Below are positions 59,372 to 64,000 of a stretch of 64,000 nt of DNA, piece after piece. Source of the stretch: Oerskovia jenensis (GTDB taxonomy: Bacteria > Actinomycetota > Actinomycetes > Actinomycetales > Cellulomonadaceae); assembly GCF_016907235.1 (NCBI RefSeq), contig NZ_JAFBBO010000001.1:1116001-1180000 (forward strand). Reading direction: 5' to 3'. The notes under the pieces are model-generated. The model did not search any database. It was not told where the DNA came from and was given only the letters and a program-made list of their open reading frames with translations. Position numbers and translations under genes: made by a program. Within the stretch, counting starts at the first letter, position 1. Every line of letters begins with the position of its first letter.

Positions 59372-59591
59372 CAGCACTCCTTCGTAACTCATGACCGGAG
59401 AAGGCTCGCCCGCTCCTGACGTCCACCCTAGGGGCGACCAGGGGTGCGGCGACGCGGGTCAGCCGTCTCGATGAGGTAACGAATCGGGTGGAATCGGTCT
59501 CACGATGGCCGGCAGGCGAGAGGCCGGGCCCCAGATCTCGACGGAGGCGAGCGACGCCTCGACCCGGCGAGACTCCTCGAAGAAGGCGCCT

Positions 59592-59882
59592 TCATATGCC
59601 GCCTCTCTCGACGTACTCCGCCACCGTGATCCCGACGTTCCACTCGTCAGGCGATCGTTCCGCCTGGTCCACGGTTTGCCACACCACGACGTCGGGGTGC
59701 TGGATCGCCAGCTCGAAAGGCCGCCCGGCCTCTGGCTTTCCGCGCAGGCCAGATGCGTGCATGAGGCGACGCGCCTCGGCGCGAGATGTCGTGAACACCG
59801 CCGCACCGGCCGGGAGAACGTTCGCCTCGGCGCGGTTGGTGGTGATCACCGTCGTCAAGCAGGTGTAGACGCGGTACCTCAC
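59592..59882 (-). CDS. Hypothetical protein downstream of the RHS gene
   Basis: The GTG at 59882 follows AGGAGA and opens a 96-residue ORF (starting VRYRVYTCLTTVITTNRAEAN, with ELAIQHPDVVVWQTVDQAERSPDEWNVGITVAEYVERGGI). It is soluble and moderately acidic, with no recognised domain. Being on the RHS strand some 500 bases past its end, it is a possible second immunity gene or an unrelated accessory gene. The GC content is lower than in neighbouring genes, hinting at transfer. Low functional confidence. Confidence 0.65.
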   Translation of the reverse strand: MRYRVYTCLTTVITTNRAEANVLPAGAAVFTTSRAEARRLMHASGLRGKPEAGRPFELAIQHPDVVVWQTVDQAERSPDEWNVGITVAEYVERGGI

Positions 59883-60109
59883 GCATGTCTCCTGTCGTCA
59901 ATCGTCGGATGCGCGCAGTTCACGAAGGCCAGCAGAGCATTGCGTCAGCACCACGAACGCCGCGGGAGTCGACACGAGCCATCGCCAGAGTGCACTGGAA
60001 GTCCCCCCTCGAGAAAGCGGAACATGTCAAGAGCCGACCCGAGTCAGTCCAGGAAGTGGGTGATCACTCCGACTCATCCGTGCGAACCGCCATAATGCGG
60101 GCCCGCGTA

Positions 60110-60352
60110 TCAGCGCTTTCCTCCGTCAGGGTTGTCGATGACTACGGTAAAGCTAGGCTGAAGTTCATCATCGTCACCCCAAGTCAATTCATATGTAATA
60201 GCAACGACGCTCAAGAGGGGGGGTGCGAGTTTGCGAAGCTCCGCCGCGAGCCGCTCAAGCAACATGGGCAGATCTTTGCTGTCGGGCCCATCGGGCATGG
60301 CCATCGTGAAATGTAGACTTGGGAAAAGATTGAGCTCATAATTGTCATGCAT
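60110..60352 (-). CDS. Candidate immunity protein for the RHS toxin tip
   Basis: An 80-residue ORF starts 23 bases after the RHS stop on the same strand: MHDNYELNLFPSLHFTMAMP, PMLLERLAAELRKLAPPLL, VVAITYELTWGDDDELQPSFTVV. It is acidic and small, as RHS-linked immunity proteins often are. The GC content of this stretch falls well below the window average (28 of 60 bases at 60181-60240). No family recognised, so the immunity role is inferred from position, size and composition only. No strong ribosome binding site; coupling to the RHS stop is possible. Confidence 0.55.
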   Translation of the reverse strand: MHDNYELNLFPSLHFTMAMPDGPDSKDLPMLLERLAAELRKLAPPLLSVVAITYELTWGDDDELQPSFTVVIDNPDGGKR

Positions 60353-60375
60353 GGTTTGCGTCCGCTCGAGAGTAG

Positions 60376-63300
60376 TTACCGGAACAAGTTGCGCGCGCCG
60401 CCGCCAGCCCCCAAACCTCCCAATCCGCCCGCGCCGCCTCGCCCGCTGCCGAAGCCGCCGCCGCGGAACTGCAGGGTGGTTTTGGGTCCATTCTTCCCTC
60501 GTGAGCCCCCTGAACTCTGACTCTTACCTCTTTCGGCCCGCTTTTGGACGTTGGCCGATCCTGAGATTTTGTCATTGTACTTCTTCTTTTGCTTGTAAGC
60601 GGCATAGTCTGAGCGGCTGTAGCTCCCAACCCCCGCGGCCTTAAGCGCTGCCGCTTTTGCTTCTGCGTCGGTGTAGGCGCGGGGCGATGAGCGCTGCTTG
60701 CCGCTCCGGAGTCCAGAAATGTCATTCTTAGAAATTGGGTCTTGCGGGTAGGCGTAGGCGGTGGTGTTGCCACCCTCGACCGGGTCGACGCTCGTGAAGA
60801 GCCCGCTGCCCGGGTTGTAGAGCCGGGCCCCCATGAGGGTCAGCCCAGTGGAGTCGAGAGCTCGCTCCTTGGCACCGAGCCAACCGTAGTTCACGGCCCC
60901 GGTCTGGTTCACGTTCGCGAGCACGTTGCCGTACTCGTCGTAGGCGCCCACGGAGCCGATCTGCAGTGCCTGCCCGGCAGCCGGGATCGCGACCTGCGTC
61001 GCGACCGACCCCAACGGGTCCGCGAGCGTCAAGGAGGCGACATCCCCGGTGATCTCGACCCCCAGGTCACCGCCGAGCGACGCCCCGAACCAGGTCGTGA
61101 CCGGCGTACCCGTGCCTGTGGTCTTGACCGCGTACCCGGGGTTGTCGGACGTGTCGGTGTAGTGCCGCACCAGCGTGCCCGCCCCGGTGCCCGTCGTGGT
61201 GGCGGTCGCCCGCCGACCCGCGGGGTCGAGCGCGTACGTGGTCGTCTGCCCGTTCTGGGTCAGGGACCTCGCGGCGTCGGTGTCGTAGTAGCCGACCGTC
61301 AGGTCACCAGCGCCCACTCCCTGCGGGGAGTCGACTGCGGGCATGTTGGTCTGGCGACCGAGCTGGTCGTAGACGTACCCCGTCCCCGACGCGGCGCCGT
61401 TGACGGTCGCGCCCGACTGGACACGGTCGGCCCGGTCGAACGCCCAGGTCTTGGTCGTCGTCGCGGTGGTTGGCGAGTCGCAGGCCGCGCCACGCGTCGC
61501 GCTGGTCTGGTTCAGGCGGTTGCCGCGCTCGTCGAAACCGTAGGTCCGGGTCGTGCAGGTCGCGTCCGACGTGTCCTCGACCCCGACGAGCCGCTCGGCG
61601 CGGTCGAAGGCGTACTTCTGCACCCGCTCGCGGCCCGACGGCGCGGTGCTCGTCGTGCTCGTGGTCCGCCCCAGGACGTCCGACACGAGGTCCCAGGACA
61701 GGAGCGAGACCTCGGCGCTCCCCACGGGCGAGGTGTAGTCGAGCCCCGTGACCTCACCGGCCCGGTCGTACGTCACGCGCTGCGTGGCGCGACCCAGGAG
61801 GGACTGGCTGACCATCGAGCCGGTCGCGTCGTATGTCGCCGTGAAGGTCCCGGTCCCGGGGATCGTGACCGACGTCGGGAAGCCCCGGTGCTCGGTGTCC
61901 GAGTCGTAGCCGTACTGGACGGTGCGGAGCGGGTCCGCGACCGTGGCCACGCGCCCCGCGGCGTCGAACGTCGTGGTCGTCGTGGCGCCGTCCGCGGCCT
62001 TGTAGGTCGTGCCGCGACCCCACCTGTCGTACCCGGTCTCGATGCGCGCGGTCTCGTTGCCCGCGGCGTCGAGCGACGCCACCGCAGAGGCGAGGCCCGT
62101 GGCCGGATCGTAAACCGTGCGGGTGTCCGCGACGGGCGTCGAACCGGCCAGCCCCGTCGCCGCGGTGCGGGCGAGGGTAGGGCGACCTGCGGCGTCGTAC
62201 TCCGTGGTCGAGGTGCGTGTCGCTCCACCGTGCGTCTCGACGGCCTCGCGCACCGCGAGGTACATCGAGTAGCGGGTCGTGCTCTCGACTGGCAGCGTCG
62301 TGGCGCTCTCCGCGGTGCGCGTCGCGCACGGGAGCCCTGCCCACTCGGGCTTGGCGCCGCACGCAGCGAACACGCCGGTCTGCGCTCCTGCCGTGTAGTA
62401 GCCCGAGAGCTTCGTGCCCGTGTCGCTCCCGTTCGAACCGGGTCGGCGGGCCTCGACGACCTTGCCCTCGGCGTCGTACCGGGTGCTCGCGACGATGTCC
62501 GCCACCCCGGCGCCCATGACGGTCGTCGCGCGCGTGGCCTGCCCGAGGTACCAGCCCGAGGTCGGGTCGGTCGTGGGCTTGCCGTCGATCGCGTCGTACC
62601 CTGCGCTGGCCTGCGACACGACCGGCTCGCCGGTCGCGACCGGGACGGTGACGTCGGCGGATCCCGTGAGGTCACTGGCCTCGGTCACGGTCGTGGTGGT
62701 GGGCAGGCGGTAAGCCAGGCCGGTCTTGGGGTTGACGCCGGAGTTGGGCGCGCCCTCGTCGTAATCAGTGCGCGTGTGCTTGCGCACCAACCCGTTGTTG
62801 GTCTCGCGCGCGGGCTCCCACACGTCGGTCACGAGAGTGCCCGCCGGGGTGAGGACCGTACCCGCGGCGATGGTGCCGCCGTCGTGCGTGATCGCGGCGG
62901 GCGCCGTGATGTCGGCGTTGTAGCGCGTGATGGTCGCGTACGAGTCGACCACCGCGGCCGAGGGGGCGCCCGTGGTCGCGATCGACCGCAGCTGCGCCGT
63001 GGCGCGCTGGTCGAGCTGGTGGATCACCCGGCCGCCCGCGTCGAAGCGGTCGGCGGTGACCTGCCAGTCCCCGGCACCGTGCGCAGCGGTGTTGACCACG
63101 CGGCCGTCGGCGTCGGTGTACTGCAGGTCGGCGAACGGCCAGTCGGCGGCCGCGACGTCACCTGGCGAAGACCCCGCGACCTGCTGGCGGTCGGCCGAGA
63201 ACACGGCCGCACCGTACGTCGGCGCCTTGGGCTGCCCCCAGGCCGCCACGTCGGCGGCCTTGAGCGCGGGCAGCGCGGTGTTCGTCGCACCCGGGTCGAT

Positions 63301-64000
63301 CCCGTAGACGAACCGGGCCAGACGCGTCGCGTTGCCACCGGCCGTGGCCGGTGCCCGGTCCACGGTGAGCAGCGCCGAGGTGTCCTGCGAGGAGGTCCCG
63401 TAGGCGAGCGTGATCGGCGCGAGCCCAGACGGTGTGACCTTGGTCAGGAGAGGCTGGCCCGAGGTCGAGGTACCCGCGTACTCGTATGCGGCACTCAGCC
63501 CGTTGCGCGGGTCGTTCACCTTCGCGAGGCGCTTGGCGGCGTCGTACGCGTAGGTCGCGACGACCACGGAGTCCATGCCCGCTCCCCCGGCCTTGTCCGG
63601 GTTGAACGCCTCGTAGCTCACGGACTTGACCTGACCCGCGACCTCGGGGCCCGCCGTCGTCGTGCCGTAGGAGATCGAGATGGCCCGGCAGCCGGGGTTG
63701 AGCGGGCCCGTCGCTGGGCACGAGACCCCGGGCGGCACGGGCGCGAGGATGCGCGTGATGTTCTTGGTCGCGGCGTCCCGCGTGAACGTCGTCTTCCCGG
63801 CCGCGCCCGGCTCGGTGACCGAGGTCGGCAGCCAGATCCGCTTGCCGCCCACCGCGTCGGAGAACGTGAACGTCGTGACGGTCCCGTCGTCCTGCGTGAA
63901 CGTGAGGGTCGCGGACGACCCGGCGCCGGCCAGCGCCAGCTTGGCGCCGCTCGTGGTGGTGTCCTCGTCGGCGGGCGTGTACTCACCGATCTTCATCGCG
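60376..64000 (-). CDS. RHS/YD-repeat protein with variable C-terminal tip (partial, N-terminus off window)
   Basis: About 1207 residues of a much larger protein are visible, running off the right edge. YD-type repeats abound (YDAAKRLAKVNDPRNG, YDRWGRGTTYKAADG, TFDAAGRVATVADP, FDERGNRL), followed by a core end with GWLGAKERALDSTGLTLMGARLYNPGSGLFTSVDPVEGGNTTAYAYPQDPISKND, the conserved RHS-core junction. After it comes a 111-residue tip (60379-60711) rich in Lys, Ser, Gly and Arg, ending in Gly-rich LGGLGAGGGARNLFR, of unrecognised fold. GC falls sharply in the tip. In known polymorphic toxins the tip is the toxin and is secreted; a secretion signal or N-terminal domain is not visible here. Confidence 0.88.
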   Translation of the reverse strand, partial: AMKIGEYTPADEDTTTSGAKLALAGAGSSATLTFTQDDGTVTTFTFSDAVGGKRIWLPTSVTEPGAAGKTTFTRDAATKNITRILAPVPPGVSCPATGPLNPGCRAISISYGTTTAGPEVAGQVKSVSYEAFNPDKAGGAGMDSVVVATYAYDAAKRLAKVNDPRNGLSAAYEYAGTSTSGQPLLTKVTPSGLAPITLAYGTSSQDTSALLTVDRAPATAGGNATRLARFVYGIDPGATNTALPALKAADVAAWGQPKAPTYGAAVFSADRQQVAGSSPGDVAAADWPFADLQYTDADGRVVNTAAHGAGDWQVTADRFDAGGRVIHQLDQRATAQLRSIATTGAPSAAVVDSYATITRYNADITAPAAITHDGGTIAAGTVLTPAGTLVTDVWEPARETNNGLVRKHTRTDYDEGAPNSGVNPKTGLAYRLPTTTTVTEASDLTGSADVTVPVATGEPVVSQASAGYDAIDGKPTTDPTSGWYLGQATRATTVMGAGVADIVASTRYDAEGKVVEARRPGSNGSDTGTKLSGYYTAGAQTGVFAACGAKPEWAGLPCATRTAESATTLPVESTTRYSMYLAVREAVETHGGATRTSTTEYDAAGRPTLARTAATGLAGSTPVADTRTVYDPATGLASAVASLDAAGNETARIETGYDRWGRGTTYKAADGATTTTTFDAAGRVATVADPLRTVQYGYDSDTEHRGFPTSVTIPGTGTFTATYDATGSMVSQSLLGRATQRVTYDRAGEVTGLDYTSPVGSAEVSLLSWDLVSDVLGRTTSTTSTAPSGRERVQKYAFDRAERLVGVEDTSDATCTTRTYGFDERGNRLNQTSATRGAACDSPTTATTTKTWAFDRADRVQSGATVNGAASGTGYVYDQLGRQTNMPAVDSPQGVGAGDLTVGYYDTDAARSLTQNGQTTTYALDPAGRRATATTTGTGAGTLVRHYTDTSDNPGYAVKTTGTGTPVTTWFGASLGGDLGVEITGDVASLTLADPLGSVATQVAIPAAGQALQIGSVGAYDEYGNVLANVNQTGAVNYGWLGAKERALDSTGLTLMGARLYNPGSGLFTSVDPVEGGNTTAYAYPQDPISKNDISGLRSGKQRSSPRAYTDAEAKAAALKAAGVGSYSRSDYAAYKQKKKYNDKISGSANVQKRAERGKSQSSGGSRGKNGPKTTLQFRGGGFGSGRGGAGGLGGLGAGGGARNLFR

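Overview
This 64 kb window is chromosomal DNA of a high-GC Gram-positive bacterium. GC-rich third positions, many GTG starts, tightly coupled operons, apparent leaderless promoters, a WhiB protein, AdnAB-type helicase-nucleases, mycoredoxin and a UPF0182/Lon-like cluster all point to Actinobacteria. The gene families together fit order Micrococcales (Cellulomonas, Oerskovia or Cellulosimicrobium-like); that placement is an inference from families, not a database match. No rRNA, CRISPR array, insertion sequence or prophage was seen.

Layout. 1-2040: 3' part of a kdp potassium-uptake operon (kdpA cut by the window edge, kdpF, a coupled 32-aa membrane peptide) and a small hypothetical gene. 2280-5000: a sugar-acid (KDG/KDPG) module, kdgK-eda, divergent from an IclR regulator with a palindromic operator between them. 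5200-9000: universal stress protein, membrane protein, a ring-cleavage-type VOC protein, a quinone reductase with its divergent HxlR regulator, and three copies of a palindromic intergenic repeat. 9040-12510: molybdenum cofactor genes moaA, moaE and moeA. 12600-19100: NhaA antiporter, DHA2 exporter, thioredoxin-fold oxidoreductase, acylphosphatase and several DUF proteins. 19170-21700: an amino-acid-type ABC importer. 21870-23570: a MarR regulator divergent from an F420/NADP-type oxidoreductase, then two tandem initiator tRNA-Met genes.

23600-57000 is largely a conserved actinobacterial housekeeping block whose order recalls the Mycobacterium tuberculosis Rv3193c-Rv3211 region (compared from memory): UPF0182 protein, PPA1309 family, PDZ/Lon-like protease, DUF2342 metallopeptidase, YgjP-type metallopeptidase, ThiF-like protein, whiB7-like gene with a leader ORF plus attenuator, uvrD2, mycoredoxin, nudC, an aminoglycoside/macrolide-type phosphotransferase, adnB-adnA, DUF3152, TetR, DUF3107, a ferritin-like protein and a DEAD-box RNA helicase. 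A small accessory patch at 41.8-44.6 kb interrupts it (GyrI-like, AraC, a frameshifted gene, an RHH-fusion protein). The shared theme is DNA repair, redox homeostasis, protein quality control and intrinsic stress or antibiotic response.

57000-64000: a VOC protein, a GH20 N-acetylhexosaminidase lipoprotein, and the 3' end of a large RHS-repeat protein whose C-terminal tip and following small genes drop sharply in GC. This looks like a polymorphic-toxin tip with candidate immunity genes, and it is the most accessory-looking locus. The other prime candidate for undescribed detail is the whiB7 leader (35.53-35.81 kb), where an AT-rich promoter, a 41-codon leader ORF with a strong ribosome binding site and a terminator hairpin line up as a classical attenuator.
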